This document shows positions 8,560-17,967 of a stretch of DNA of 64,000 nucleotides, in pieces. The position numbers were made by a program, and so were the translations under genes. Origin of the DNA: Paenibacillus riograndensis SBR5 (lineage in GTDB: Bacteria > Bacillota > Bacilli > Paenibacillales > Paenibacillaceae); assembly GCF_000981585.1 (NCBI RefSeq), contig NZ_LN831776.1, positions 2,309,001 to 2,373,000 of the forward strand. The letters are read 5' to 3'. Position 1 is the stretch's first letter; every line of letters begins with the position of its first letter. Under the pieces are notes generated by a model. The model was not told the DNA's origin. It made no database searches and worked only from the letters and a program-made list of their open reading frames with translations.

Positions 8560-10308
8560 GTGAAAAGCTTGGACTATCTCCGCAGGCAATCGTTCCGCAG
8601 CAAACTCAAAATCGCATTTCTGGCCGTCATCCTGCTCTCGGTGCTGATGACCGGAGGGCTGTCCTATTACATCTCGGCGGCCACCCTGGAGAAAAATGCC
8701 CTGAAGCTTACACAGGACACGGTCGTAAGATCCGCGCAGATTGTGGATGAGAAACTGAACAAGCTGATGCTGATTATGATGACATTCATGATCAGCCAGC
8801 CCTTTCATGACATGCTGAAGGATGCCGCCGCCGGGGACACCAGCCGGTATTACACGCATCTGAACGATCTTGATAACGTTTTCTCGCAGGCGCGGATTGC
8901 CGAGCCGCTGATCCAGTCCATTTATGTTTCTACGCCAATCGGCGAATTCTACCCGTCGTCGATGAACCGCAACCGGCTCACCTCGTTCAAGGATACCTTT
9001 CTATACGGCCGCATCGAACAGGAGCAAAAAAACATCTGGGTAGAAGGCCATGAGGATATGCTGTTCTCCGGCAAAGACCGTGTCATCTCGCTGATCCTGG
9101 AGCCGATTTTTGACACACCGGTCAGCGGCGTCTATATTGTCGTGAATATCCGTGAAGACGGCTTCCGCAAGCTGGTGCAGGGGGACACCGGGGCTGGAGC
9201 GGCCAGTTTTTTGCTGAATGCAGAAGGGAAGACGGTATACCCGGTAAAAGAACCGCTCGTCCGGCAGGCGGTAGACGGCGGAAATCTCAGCGGCATGATG
9301 AAAAGCCCGGAGGGCAACCAGTCCTTCGACCTGGACGGGAAAACCTATCTGCTTAATTATGCCCATCTCGGCATTGCAGATTGGACGATGACCACCATCC
9401 AGTCCCAGGCCAGTGTGCTGAAGGATATGGTCTATGTCAAATGGCTGATCGGCGCGGTAGCCCTGGCGGCCTTCACCGTCACTACACTGATCTCCGGGGC
9501 ATTTACGGGTTATCTGCTGGTGCCGCTGCAGGGGCTGATGAAGGTGATGAAACGGGTGGAGAGCAACGATCTGTCGGCCCGTTTTGAGAGCGGCAGCGGG
9601 GATGAGCTGGCCCAGGTGGGCTTCCGGTTCAACCGGATGCTGGAACAGATTGTTGTGCTGATCGGGGAGGTCACCGAGGCTGAAACACATAAGCGCTCAG
9701 CGGAGATCAAGGCGCTGTCAGCACAGATGGACCCGCATTTTCTGTACAATACCCTGAACACGATTTACTGGAAACTTAATCTGAAGCAGGTTGAGCCGTC
9801 GCAGAAAATGGTCCTGTCGCTCTCCCGCCTGTTCCAGCTGGGGCTGAACAAAGGCCAGGAAATCACAACCTTATCCAAGGAACTGGAGCATGTGCGCCAG
9901 TATTTGGAGCTGCAGTCGAGCTGTTATGAAGGCTTATTCCATTATGAGATTCATGTCCGCGAACCGGAGCTGGCTGCGCTGTCCATTCCCCGGATCATTC
10001 TGCAGCCGCTGGTTGAGAACAGCATTCTGCACGGCTTCCGTGATCTCGAAAGCGGAGGCCGCATCGAAATCGAAATTGCCGGGGACGGGGAACGCTGGGT
10101 GCTTGCCGTGCGTGATAACGGCAGCGGCATGGAGGAGGACCAGGTGCGCGCGCTTTTTTGGCAGGAATCGGAGAAGGGGTATGCCGTGTCCAATCTGATC
10201 CGGCGGCTTCAGCTGTATTACGGGGACAGTGCGGAATTCTACGTGGACAGCGCAGCTGGGCGCGGAACAGAAGTACGGATTTCTGTACCCAAGAAAGGGG
10301 AGCATTAA
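8560..10308 (+). CDS. Sensor histidine kinase, YesM family
   Basis: A 582-residue membrane sensor. One membrane segment near residues 16-38 and another near 292-314 flank an extracellular sensing region of about 250 residues. A HAMP linker follows (LVPLQGLMKVMKRVESNDLS). The phosphoacceptor histidine is H393 in MDPHFLYNTLN, and the ATPase domain shows LQPLVENSILHGF and DNGSGM. This is the YesM/LytS-type (His_kinase) class that typically partners YesN-type AraC regulators, which begins two bases after this stop. The GTG start has AGGGAAGG ahead of it. It very likely senses a glycan signal and drives the transport operon that starts at 12064; the ligand is not predictable. Confidence 0.92.
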   Translation: MKSLDYLRRQSFRSKLKIAFLAVILLSVLMTGGLSYYISAATLEKNALKLTQDTVVRSAQIVDEKLNKLMLIMMTFMISQPFHDMLKDAAAGDTSRYYTHLNDLDNVFSQARIAEPLIQSIYVSTPIGEFYPSSMNRNRLTSFKDTFLYGRIEQEQKNIWVEGHEDMLFSGKDRVISLILEPIFDTPVSGVYIVVNIREDGFRKLVQGDTGAGAASFLLNAEGKTVYPVKEPLVRQAVDGGNLSGMMKSPEGNQSFDLDGKTYLLNYAHLGIADWTMTTIQSQASVLKDMVYVKWLIGAVALAAFTVTTLISGAFTGYLLVPLQGLMKVMKRVESNDLSARFESGSGDELAQVGFRFNRMLEQIVVLIGEVTEAETHKRSAEIKALSAQMDPHFLYNTLNTIYWKLNLKQVEPSQKMVLSLSRLFQLGLNKGQEITTLSKELEHVRQYLELQSSCYEGLFHYEIHVREPELAALSIPRIILQPLVENSILHGFRDLESGGRIEIEIAGDGERWVLAVRDNGSGMEEDQVRALFWQESEKGYAVSNLIRRLQLYYGDSAEFYVDSAAGRGTEVRISVPKKGEH

Positions 10309-10309
10309 C

Positions 10310-11935
10310 ATGTACAATCACGAGACGGTCAGTCTCTGCATTATCGATGACATTAAAAGCGTAGTGGATGGCCTTACCGCCATGAGCTGGGAAGATCAGG
10401 GGATTCAGGTTGCAGGGGTGTCGGGCAATGGCGAGGAGGGGCTGAAGCTGATCACCGAAGTGCGGCCGGATCTGGTCATCACGGATATCCGGATGCCCAG
10501 AATGGACGGGCTGAGCATGCTGCGTGCGGTCCTGGAGGACAACCGCAGCTGCAAGGTGATCCTGATCAGCGGCTATGCCGATTTTGAATATGCGCAGCAG
10601 GCGGTGCAGCTGGGAGCTTTTGATTTTGTGGTGAAGCCTTTCTCCGAAGAGGATATCATGGCGGCAGTGCTGCGGGCCAAAGCTGAGATCCTTGAGGAGA
10701 GATCCAGGCGGCTCAGCCTCAGAGAAATGGAGATCAAGCTGCGCGAGAGTATGCCGGTGCTGCGCCAGGAATACTTTACACTGCTCGTGAGCCACCGTAC
10801 GTCCTGGGAACAGGCGGCGGGGCGCTGGGAGTTCCTGAACATTGAACTGAATCCGCGCGGATTCGTGGTGATGCTGATCGAAATCGACCGTTTTCAGGAG
10901 CAGGTGGCCGAGCTGTCTATCCGTGAAGTGGAGCTGATCCGCTTCTCCCTGCTCAACATCACCCAGGAGACGATTGCAGAATATGCGGGCTGTGCCGTGT
11001 TCCGGGCCCGCCATAATCGGTACCTGGCTGTGATGAACGATACCGGCCCGGTCAGTCCCATTGAAATTGCGGAGCAGTGCTGCCGGAATATTGAGCGTTA
11101 TACCAAGTTCACGGTATCAGTCGGGGTCGGCGGCAGAGTGGAGGAGACAAGCGAGCTGCCAGATTCCTACCGCCAGGCCCACCGGGCGCTGGCCCATCAC
11201 CTGTTCACAGAAGGCAACGCGGCCATTATGTATGATGACCTGCACCAGACCGGGAGCCAGGAGCCGCTGGCCCTGGAGTACAAGGATGAACTGCTGCTGG
11301 CGCTGCGTTCCGGCAATGCCGGACGGGCTGACGCAATTCTGTCGGCCATCGCCGAGACACTGCATCCCCTCATCTCCCGGCAGAATCCCGATTATCTTCT
11401 CAGCCTGTACGACGAGCTGGCGGCCTCGGCGATCCGCACCTTTTATGAATTGGTTCCGTACCGGGACATTCAGCCTCTGATCCAGAAGTTCAGGGCGGTG
11501 CAGGGAACGGCGGGGCTGCCGCTGGCCTCCCTGCAGCGGCAGCTGCTGGCACTGTGCACAGAGGGAGCCGGACTCGTCCGGCAGAACAGCCTGTCCGAAG
11601 GGCAGAAGGTGATCTATGAAGCCATTGACTACATCAAAAGCCGCTTGCCGGAAGACATCACCGTCGGCGAATGTGCGGCTCATGTCCACCTCAGCGCCAG
11701 CTATTTTTCCAGCCTGTTCAAGAAGGTGACCGGGATGACGGTCACGCAGTTTACGACCTCGGAGCGCATCCAGAAGGCGAAGGCGCTGCTGGTGGAGGGA
11801 GCGCAGGTGCAGGAAGTGGCTTCTGCTGTGGGTTATGAGGAGCGCAGATATTTCAGCGAGATGTTCAAGAAAATCACCGGCCAGACCCCGACGGAGTTCA
11901 GGGCGGGCTATCATCCGGACCAGCCGGAGAGGTAA
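10310..11935 (+). CDS. Response regulator, YesN family (REC + AraC DNA-binding)
   Basis: A 541-residue cytoplasmic regulator. The receiver domain (residues 1-125) has the acidic pair IDD and the phosphoacceptor D59 in VITDIRMPRMDG, with the conserved Lys in VVKPFSEED. A long middle region (about 150-420) resembles the degenerate GGDEF-like linker common in YesN proteins. The last 100 residues are an AraC-type double helix-turn-helix (ITVGECAAHVHLSASYFSSL, then VASAVGYEERRYFSEMFKK). AAAGGGGAG precedes ATG 10310; a longer in-frame start inside the kinase gene is unlikely. It is cotranscribed with the kinase and presumably activates the operon beginning 128 bases downstream. Confidence 0.93.
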   Translation: MYNHETVSLCIIDDIKSVVDGLTAMSWEDQGIQVAGVSGNGEEGLKLITEVRPDLVITDIRMPRMDGLSMLRAVLEDNRSCKVILISGYADFEYAQQAVQLGAFDFVVKPFSEEDIMAAVLRAKAEILEERSRRLSLREMEIKLRESMPVLRQEYFTLLVSHRTSWEQAAGRWEFLNIELNPRGFVVMLIEIDRFQEQVAELSIREVELIRFSLLNITQETIAEYAGCAVFRARHNRYLAVMNDTGPVSPIEIAEQCCRNIERYTKFTVSVGVGGRVEETSELPDSYRQAHRALAHHLFTEGNAAIMYDDLHQTGSQEPLALEYKDELLLALRSGNAGRADAILSAIAETLHPLISRQNPDYLLSLYDELAASAIRTFYELVPYRDIQPLIQKFRAVQGTAGLPLASLQRQLLALCTEGAGLVRQNSLSEGQKVIYEAIDYIKSRLPEDITVGECAAHVHLSASYFSSLFKKVTGMTVTQFTTSERIQKAKALLVEGAQVQEVASAVGYEERRYFSEMFKKITGQTPTEFRAGYHPDQPER

Positions 11936-12063
11936 GGGACAGCTTCACAGACCATAGAATTCTATCCCTGGAGAGTGAGTCTGCCACACTCCCTTCGTCC
12001 GGGCAGGGGCCTATAATGATAGATGAGTTCACAATACAAATGTTAATCAAAGGGGTAGAACGT

Positions 12064-13488
12064 ATGCAGAAAAAATGGTTGGGTCTCAGCCTGAGCCTCA
12101 TGCTGGCAGCCGGAATCGCCGGCTGCGGCGGTAACGGAAACAACAGCGGAAACAGCGGTGCGGCGAATGGAGCGGCTGGAGGCAGCACAGCAAGTCCCTC
12201 AGCCGAGGCAGGCGGCAATACGGCCAAAAGCGGGCCTGTACAGCTCAAGTACTGGACCGACGACCGTCATGACCAGGAATATATCAAGGAACTGATCAAC
12301 AAATTCAATGAAACCAATAGCGACAACATTCAGGTGGAATTGACGGTCATGTCCGAGAATTACACGCAAAGCGTCGATATCGCCTTCTCCAGCAACCAGG
12401 CGCCGGATGTGCTCCGGCTGAAGAGCGCCAACACCTCCGAGTTTGTCAAAAAAGGATATCTGGCACCGGTTGATTCCTATCTTACCGATGATATGAAAAC
12501 CAAATTCAGCAGCCTCATGCTCGACAACGTCAACCGTTTTGACGGCAAGCTCTACTCTCTGCCAAATACCGGTCTGACTATGCGTCTGGTCTACAACAAG
12601 GATATCTTCGCCAAAGCCGGCATTCAGAATCCTCCGGTATCCCTTCAGGAAATGGTGGACGACGCCAAGAAGATTACTGAAGCCGGCAAATCCGAGGGCA
12701 TTTACGGCTTCGCGCTGAACTTCAAAAATCCGAAGCAGGCCTTCGACCGTTCCATCCGGGAGATTCTCTCGCTGAGCGGTTATCAGGGCTTAGGCTTTGA
12801 TCTAAAGACGGGCCAGTTTGATTTCGCACCTTACTCGCAGGTCATTGAATATTTCAAGCAAATGTACAAAGACGGCAGTGTTCTGCCGGGCGCTGAAACG
12901 CTGGATATCGATCCGCTGCGCGCCCAGTTCGCGGCAGGCAAAATCGGCATGTACCTCTCCTTCTCGACGGAGCCGGGGGTATACAAGGACCAGTTCCCGA
13001 CAGAAATCAACTGGGCAGGGGCTCTGGCGCCAACGCTTGACGGCCAGATCAAGGGAACTTCCGAAATCGTGTCCGCCGGTACCTGGCTCGGCATCAGCGC
13101 CAAATCGGCTAACCAGGATGCAGCCTGGAAATTCATGCAGTATATGTACGGCGACGAGGTTCTGAAGACTTATCATGAAAAAGGCTTCGGGATTGCCGTT
13201 GTGCCAAGCATTGTGGAACAAGCGAAAAACCCGGACATCAAAGGCATGGAAGGTTTCCTGGTCGGAGAACATGACTCTCTCTGGCCGGCAACGCCAAGCG
13301 TCACTCCGGAAGGCTCTAACTATGCGGATGCATTCTTCAAATACATTCTTACCGGGGGAGATGCCAAAGCAATCACCGAGGATTTGAATACAAGATATAA
13401 CGCCGCATTGTCCAAAGCTGTAGAAAAGGGCGAGGTTAAAGTAACGCCGGACCCTGCCTTTGATCCCACCAAACCGCAGGGTGAATAA
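12064..13488 (+). CDS. ABC sugar transporter solute-binding lipoprotein
   Basis: A complete 474-residue extracellular solute-binding protein (family 1). The signal peptide ends in a lipobox with C21 (AAGIAG|C), followed by a Gly/Asn/Ser-rich flexible linker before the binding domain starts near residue 55 (VQLKYWTDD). ATG 12064 is used because AAAGGGG is just upstream; an earlier in-frame ATG at 12016 would spoil the signal peptide. A TATAAT box at 12012-12017 lies 50 bases upstream without a recognisable -35, as expected for an activator-dependent promoter; control by the regulator at 10310 is inferred. It is the full-length paralogue of the truncated protein at 1-390. Confidence 0.94.
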   Translation: MQKKWLGLSLSLMLAAGIAGCGGNGNNSGNSGAANGAAGGSTASPSAEAGGNTAKSGPVQLKYWTDDRHDQEYIKELINKFNETNSDNIQVELTVMSENYTQSVDIAFSSNQAPDVLRLKSANTSEFVKKGYLAPVDSYLTDDMKTKFSSLMLDNVNRFDGKLYSLPNTGLTMRLVYNKDIFAKAGIQNPPVSLQEMVDDAKKITEAGKSEGIYGFALNFKNPKQAFDRSIREILSLSGYQGLGFDLKTGQFDFAPYSQVIEYFKQMYKDGSVLPGAETLDIDPLRAQFAAGKIGMYLSFSTEPGVYKDQFPTEINWAGALAPTLDGQIKGTSEIVSAGTWLGISAKSANQDAAWKFMQYMYGDEVLKTYHEKGFGIAVVPSIVEQAKNPDIKGMEGFLVGEHDSLWPATPSVTPEGSNYADAFFKYILTGGDAKAITEDLNTRYNAALSKAVEKGEVKVTPDPAFDPTKPQGE

Positions 13489-13499
13489 CAGGCAAGGAT

Positions 13500-13540
13500 G
13501 GGGCTGCCGCGCACTTCTTGGCGGACGCCCCTTTTCTTTT
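13500..13540 (+). other. Intergenic hairpin with T-rich tail between binding protein and permease
   Basis: GGGGC...GCCCC and an inner GCCG...CGG stem are followed by TTTTCTTTT, which looks like a leaky intrinsic terminator. The permease ribosome site (GAAGGAGG) follows at once, so partial read-through probably sets permease levels below the binding protein. Confidence 0.6.
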
Positions 13541-13559
13541 CCCGAAGGAGGAATGAATC

Positions 13560-14459
13560 ATGAGCATTAAATGGAAACGGCTGGGGGAAAATTCCCTGTT
13601 TCTGATCCCGAGCATTATTCTTACGGTTGCGCTCGGCATATATCCTTTGTTCTGGATGCTGCGCTACATGTTCTACGATTATGCCGGATACGGCGATGCG
13701 CTGTTCGTGGGCCTGGACAATTTCCGGCGGCTGATGCGTGACAGCCTGTTCTGGGAATCTGTCGGCAATACCTTTATTTTTGCCGGGGGCAAGCTGCTGC
13801 TGACGCTGCCGCTGTCGCTGCTGCTGGCGGTCATTCTGAACGGCAGGCTGCGCGGCGGAAATCTGCTGCGGGGGATCTACTTTATGCCTACGGTGATCAG
13901 TACCGCAGTCATCTCTGTTGTTTTTTATAACATCTTCAATTCCTATAACGGGATGGTTAATACAGTTCTGATGAAGCTGCACCTGGTCTCTCAGCCCGTC
14001 GACTGGCTGGGTCCGAAGCATGCCATGCTCACGGTCATTCTCGTGGCGGTATGGGGGGCGGTCGGCAACTATATGCTGCTGTTCCTGGCCGGACTGCAGA
14101 GCATCCCGCAGGATTTATACGAGAGCGCGGCCATTGACGGCGCGAACGCCGGAAGACGGTTCTGGAACATTACGCTTCCGATGCTGGCCCCGGTTGCTCA
14201 GATGGTCATCATGCTGGCGATTATCGCCTCCCTGAAAGGCTATGAGAGCATCATGGTCATCACGGAAGGCGGACCGATCGGCAAAACCGAGGTCATGTAC
14301 CTCTACTTGTATAAACTGCTGTTCCCGGTATCCACCGGTTCACCGGTTGCCCAGCAGCTCGGGTACGGAAGTGCCGTAGGCTTCGCGAGCGCAGTCATCG
14401 TCGGAGCGATTACCGGACTGTATTTCTTCCTGAGCCGCAAAATGAACAAGGTGTATTAG
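13560..14459 (+). CDS. Sugar ABC transporter permease, MalF-type (second module)
   Basis: A 299-residue membrane protein and paralogue of 500-1402. It has the same start (LIPSIILTVALGIYPLFWML), the identical central run DWLGPKHAMLTVILVAVWGA, and an EAA loop DLYESAAIDGANAGRRFW. Six transmembrane segments are expected. AAGGAGG lies seven bases before the ATG. It forms the channel together with the protein at 14562 and is fed by the lipoprotein at 12064. No ATPase is encoded in the operon. Confidence 0.94.
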   Translation: MSIKWKRLGENSLFLIPSIILTVALGIYPLFWMLRYMFYDYAGYGDALFVGLDNFRRLMRDSLFWESVGNTFIFAGGKLLLTLPLSLLLAVILNGRLRGGNLLRGIYFMPTVISTAVISVVFYNIFNSYNGMVNTVLMKLHLVSQPVDWLGPKHAMLTVILVAVWGAVGNYMLLFLAGLQSIPQDLYESAAIDGANAGRRFWNITLPMLAPVAQMVIMLAIIASLKGYESIMVITEGGPIGKTEVMYLYLYKLLFPVSTGSPVAQQLGYGSAVGFASAVIVGAITGLYFFLSRKMNKVY

Positions 14460-14561
14460 TCGCGTTAGACACCAAATCTGCGAATATTCTTACTATTTGA
14501 TCAAAACGCCGCAGTCTGAACTATCAATGAACGGCTGCAGGCGTACTGGAGGTGTGACAAG

Positions 14562-15461
14562 ATGAACGAACAAGTGTTATCCCAACAGCCCCCTGTGCGG
14601 GAAAAGATGGCTGCCCGCCCCTCCGGCAATGCCGGCAGAATTCTCGGCCGTACGGTCATGTGGCTGTTTTTATTGGCAACAGCGGTTCTGACCTTGTTTC
14701 CGCTGGTCATGACCGTATCCGGCTCGCTGAAAACCGGAGCGGAAATGATGACCGGCGGCAGCCTGCTGCCGTCCAAGCTGCAATTCGCCAACTATGCCGA
14801 AGCCTGGAAGCAGGCCAATTTCGCCCGCTACACATGGAACAGCGCTTTTGTCAGCATCATGGTTACCGTCGGCACGCTGCTGGTGGCTTCGATGGCGGCT
14901 TATGTGGTGGACCGGCGTGATTTTCCCGGCAAATCCCTGTATGTGACGGTTCAGGCATCGATGATGTTCATATCCGTAGGAGCCATCGTGCTGCGCCCGC
15001 AGTTTGACCTGATGGTCGCGCTGCACCTGAATACCACACTGTGGGGCGTGATCCTGATCCTGGTCAGTGCTCATTCCAGCACGTTTTTTATGCTTCAAGG
15101 CTTCTTCAAAGCCATTCCCCGCGAGCTTGATGAGGCAGCGATGGTAGACGGCTCCGGGTTTATCCGCACCTTCTTCCGCATTATTCTGCCGCTGCTGACC
15201 CCGGGGCTTGGCGTGGCCGGACTGTTCGCCTTCCGCCATGCGTGGAACGAATACATTCTGCCGCTGGTGTTCACAATGACCAATCCGCAGCTCCAGACGC
15301 TGACCGTAGGGCTGGCCAATCTCCGTTACGGTTCCTCAGCGGCGATGCAGATCCATCTGATGATGGCGGGAGCGTGCCTGTCCATCCTGCCGATGCTGCT
15401 TGCCTATATTCTGGCGAACAAGACGTTTATTCAGGTGACGGCCGGTTCGGTCAAAGGCTGA
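14562..15461 (+). CDS. Sugar ABC transporter permease, MalG-type (second module)
   Basis: A 299-residue paralogue of 1416-2252, with about 20 extra N-terminal residues (MNEQVLSQQPPVREKMAARP) before the first membrane segment. The EAA loop reads PRELDEAAMVDGSGFIRTFF. Shared motifs with its paralogue include NYAEAWKQANF, SMAAYVVDR, VLRPQFDLMV and ILPMLLAYILANK. GGAGG precedes the ATG. The 102-base gap before it has no strong terminator, so it should be cotranscribed with the MalF-type gene. Confidence 0.94.
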   Translation: MNEQVLSQQPPVREKMAARPSGNAGRILGRTVMWLFLLATAVLTLFPLVMTVSGSLKTGAEMMTGGSLLPSKLQFANYAEAWKQANFARYTWNSAFVSIMVTVGTLLVASMAAYVVDRRDFPGKSLYVTVQASMMFISVGAIVLRPQFDLMVALHLNTTLWGVILILVSAHSSTFFMLQGFFKAIPRELDEAAMVDGSGFIRTFFRIILPLLTPGLGVAGLFAFRHAWNEYILPLVFTMTNPQLQTLTVGLANLRYGSSAAMQIHLMMAGACLSILPMLLAYILANKTFIQVTAGSVKG

Positions 15462-15502
15462 TAGACTACAAATTCAATTCTCTATAGAAGGAGCATTATC
15501 AT

Positions 15503-16516
15503 ATGAGCGATTTTACAGTTGGGCCCTTATTCTCCAGTCCGGTCATTACCCGGCATCCTGCGAATCCGATTCTGGCTCCCGGCGATGTCCCTTACGGTCC
15601 GGCTATGGTATTCAATGCAGGGGTCACGAAATTTAAAGGGAAATATGTGATGGTCTTCCGCAATGACTACGGCGATGAGGCCAAAGGAATCGTTGCCCCC
15701 TTTCACACAACGAATCTCGGCCTGGCCTTCAGCGATGACGGAATCAAGTGGGAGGTGCAGCCGGAGCCATGCTGGTCCTGGCATGATGAAGAGGTTATCC
15801 GCGTGTATGATCCCCGTTTGACGGTGATCGGCGGGCAATGTTATATGTGTTTTGCAGTGGATACGAAGCATGGCCTGCGCGGCGGCATCGCGGTGACGGA
15901 GGATTTCCGCTCCTTCGAGGTGCTGAGCCTGTCCCTGCCGGACAACCGCAATATGGTGCTGTTCCCGGAGCTGATCGGGGGCAAATATGTGCGGCTGGAG
16001 CGTCCGCTGCCGGTGTACAGCCGGGGCGGCATTGACCGTTTTGATATGTGGATGAGCGACTCGCCTGACCTCAAGTACTGGGGGAATTCCCGCCTGCTGC
16101 TGACGGTTGAAGAAGTGGCCTATGCCAATGACAAGGTGGGTCCCGGCGCACCGCCGGTCAAGACGGACAAAGGCTGGCTAACCTTGTTCCACGCGGTCGA
16201 TCTGGACCGCAGCCGGGGCAAAAACGGGTGGGAGGACAGCTGGAAAAAACGCTACACCACAGGCATTATGCTGCTGGATCTGCATGATCCTGGCCGGGTT
16301 ATCGGAAGGGCGGCTGCGCCGCTGCTCGCGCCGGAAGCCGCCTATGAAACCAGCGGCGGCTTCCGCAATGATGTTATTTTCCCCGGGGGCATGATTCTGG
16401 AGGATTCCGGGGAAGTCAAAATCTATTACGGTGCCGCGGATACTGTTGAATGCCTGGCCACCGCACATGTCGATGATCTGTTGCGTCTCTGTCTGGAGGG
16501 CGGGTCTGTTAAATAG
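15503..16516 (+). CDS. GH130 family glycoside phosphorylase/hydrolase (second module)
   Basis: A 337-residue paralogue of 2375-3376, roughly 70% identical by eye. It shows the same propeller landmarks: NPILAPGDVPYGPAMVFNAG, the YDPRLTVI catalytic segment, NRNMVLFPELIGG, GPGAPPVKTDKGWLT and FPGGMILEDSGEVKIYYGAAD. It lacks a signal peptide and should act on imported oligosaccharide. AGAAGGAG precedes the ATG. Each permease set in this window has its own GH130 enzyme, suggesting two related but distinct beta-mannoside-like substrates; which linkage each prefers is unknown. Confidence 0.88.
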   Translation: MSDFTVGPLFSSPVITRHPANPILAPGDVPYGPAMVFNAGVTKFKGKYVMVFRNDYGDEAKGIVAPFHTTNLGLAFSDDGIKWEVQPEPCWSWHDEEVIRVYDPRLTVIGGQCYMCFAVDTKHGLRGGIAVTEDFRSFEVLSLSLPDNRNMVLFPELIGGKYVRLERPLPVYSRGGIDRFDMWMSDSPDLKYWGNSRLLLTVEEVAYANDKVGPGAPPVKTDKGWLTLFHAVDLDRSRGKNGWEDSWKKRYTTGIMLLDLHDPGRVIGRAAAPLLAPEAAYETSGGFRNDVIFPGGMILEDSGEVKIYYGAADTVECLATAHVDDLLRLCLEGGSVK

Positions 16517-16578
16517 AAGGCAATTCACCAGATGGGTGAATTTCAAGTTCAGCTAATATAGATTTGGAGGATGATTCT

Positions 16579-17967
16579 ATGCATTACGGACATATAACCC
16601 TGCCATCCGCCAGTGTGCCGGTTACCCGCGAAGTAGACGTACTGGTCATCGGCGGAGGAGCATCCGGCATCGCCGCGGCGATTGCTGCTGCGGAAGGCGG
16701 GGCGAGCACCCTGCTTGTGGAGCAGAGGGGATTCCTCGGCGGAATGGGCACAGTTGCGCTTGTCCCCGCCTTTTGTCCCTTTACAGACAAGCAGAAGCCG
16801 ATTATCCGCGGCTTAGGCCTAAAGCTGATGGAGCGGATGAAGCTGGCCTGCGGTCCCGGCTACCGCGAAGAATACCGGGACATGCTGGATTGGGTGCCGA
16901 TTGATCCGGAGGTGCTGAAGCGGGTCTATGATGACGCCATTCTGGAAAGCGGCGTGACGCCGCTCTATCATACTTTTGTCTACGATGTAGTAGTATCGGA
17001 GGACCACAGAACGGTCGAAGGCGTCATTGTCGTCAACAAAACGGGGCGCTCCTTCATCCGCTGCCGCTATATTATCGACTGCTCGGGGGACGGGGACATC
17101 GCCGCGTTGTCCGGGGTGCCCTTCCAGAAGGGCGGCGAGGCGGGTAAGCTTCAGCCGGGCAGCATGTGCTATCTCCTTGCCAATGTTGACCGTCCGAAGT
17201 TCAGCCGTTTCCTGAAGGAGAGCGGGGATACGGGCCAGCTGCATGCAACGGTGGAGCGGGCAATAGCCGATGGCGCGCTGCCGGAGGGCCGCAAGTCCGT
17301 CTCCGGCCTGGCGTGGGTGAGCGATTATCTGGTAGGGGTCAACTTCGGCCATGTATTCGGCGTGGACGGCACCCGTGCCGAGGATTTGACGCGGGGCGCG
17401 ATTGAGGGGCGCCGCACGGCAGAACGCCAGCTCCAGTTCTTCCGCAGCTATGTGCCGGGCTTCGAGCATGCCCATATGGTGGCGAGCGGGGAGCAGATCG
17501 GCATCCGGGAGACCCGGCGCATCGAAGGGGACTACGTCCTGACCGTCGATGATTTCATTGCTGCCCGCTCCTTCCCGGATGACATTGCCCGCAACGCGTA
17601 TTATATCGACATCCATCTCGCCAACAGCAAAAGCGAGATGACCTTCAACCACTTGCCGCCGGGCGTCTCACACGGCGTCCCTTACCGGATCATGCTGCCG
17701 GCGGGTATCGACAACCTCTGGGTGGCCGGGCGTTCCGTGTCCTCGGACCGGGCGGTTCAAGGCTCCCTGCGGGTGATGCCGAACTGCTTTTCCATGGGCC
17801 AGGCTGCGGGGACAGCCGCCGCATTGGCGCTGCGTGACGGCACAGGCTCACGCGGCATTTCCGTCGCCGAGCTTCAGCAGCGCCTGCTGGAGCAGGATGT
17901 CTGGCTCGGCGAAAACTTCGTGCCTGCTGCGGAGCACACCGGCAGGAAGGAAGGGGATGCGCTGTGA
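16579..17967 (+). CDS. FAD-dependent oxidoreductase (FAD_oxidored family)
   Basis: A 462-residue flavoprotein. The dinucleotide-binding fold is at residues 18-50 (VLVIGGGASGIAAAIAAAEGG, then LLVEQRGFLGGMG), followed by a second nucleotide-binding piece (YIIDCSGDGDIAALSGVPF) and a C-terminal FAD contact (WVAGRSVSSDRAVQGSLRVM, MGQAAGTAAALAL). This layout is typical of the PF12831-type family often found in carbohydrate loci of Paenibacillus and Bacteroidota; substrates are largely unknown. ATG 16579 is chosen because TTGGAGG (16564-16570) is its ribosome site; the in-frame TTG in that site would be an artefact. Its stop overlaps the next start by four bases, so the two products are translationally coupled. 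Confidence 0.88.
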   Translation: MHYGHITLPSASVPVTREVDVLVIGGGASGIAAAIAAAEGGASTLLVEQRGFLGGMGTVALVPAFCPFTDKQKPIIRGLGLKLMERMKLACGPGYREEYRDMLDWVPIDPEVLKRVYDDAILESGVTPLYHTFVYDVVVSEDHRTVEGVIVVNKTGRSFIRCRYIIDCSGDGDIAALSGVPFQKGGEAGKLQPGSMCYLLANVDRPKFSRFLKESGDTGQLHATVERAIADGALPEGRKSVSGLAWVSDYLVGVNFGHVFGVDGTRAEDLTRGAIEGRRTAERQLQFFRSYVPGFEHAHMVASGEQIGIRETRRIEGDYVLTVDDFIAARSFPDDIARNAYYIDIHLANSKSEMTFNHLPPGVSHGVPYRIMLPAGIDNLWVAGRSVSSDRAVQGSLRVMPNCFSMGQAAGTAAALALRDGTGSRGISVAELQQRLLEQDVWLGENFVPAAEHTGRKEGDAL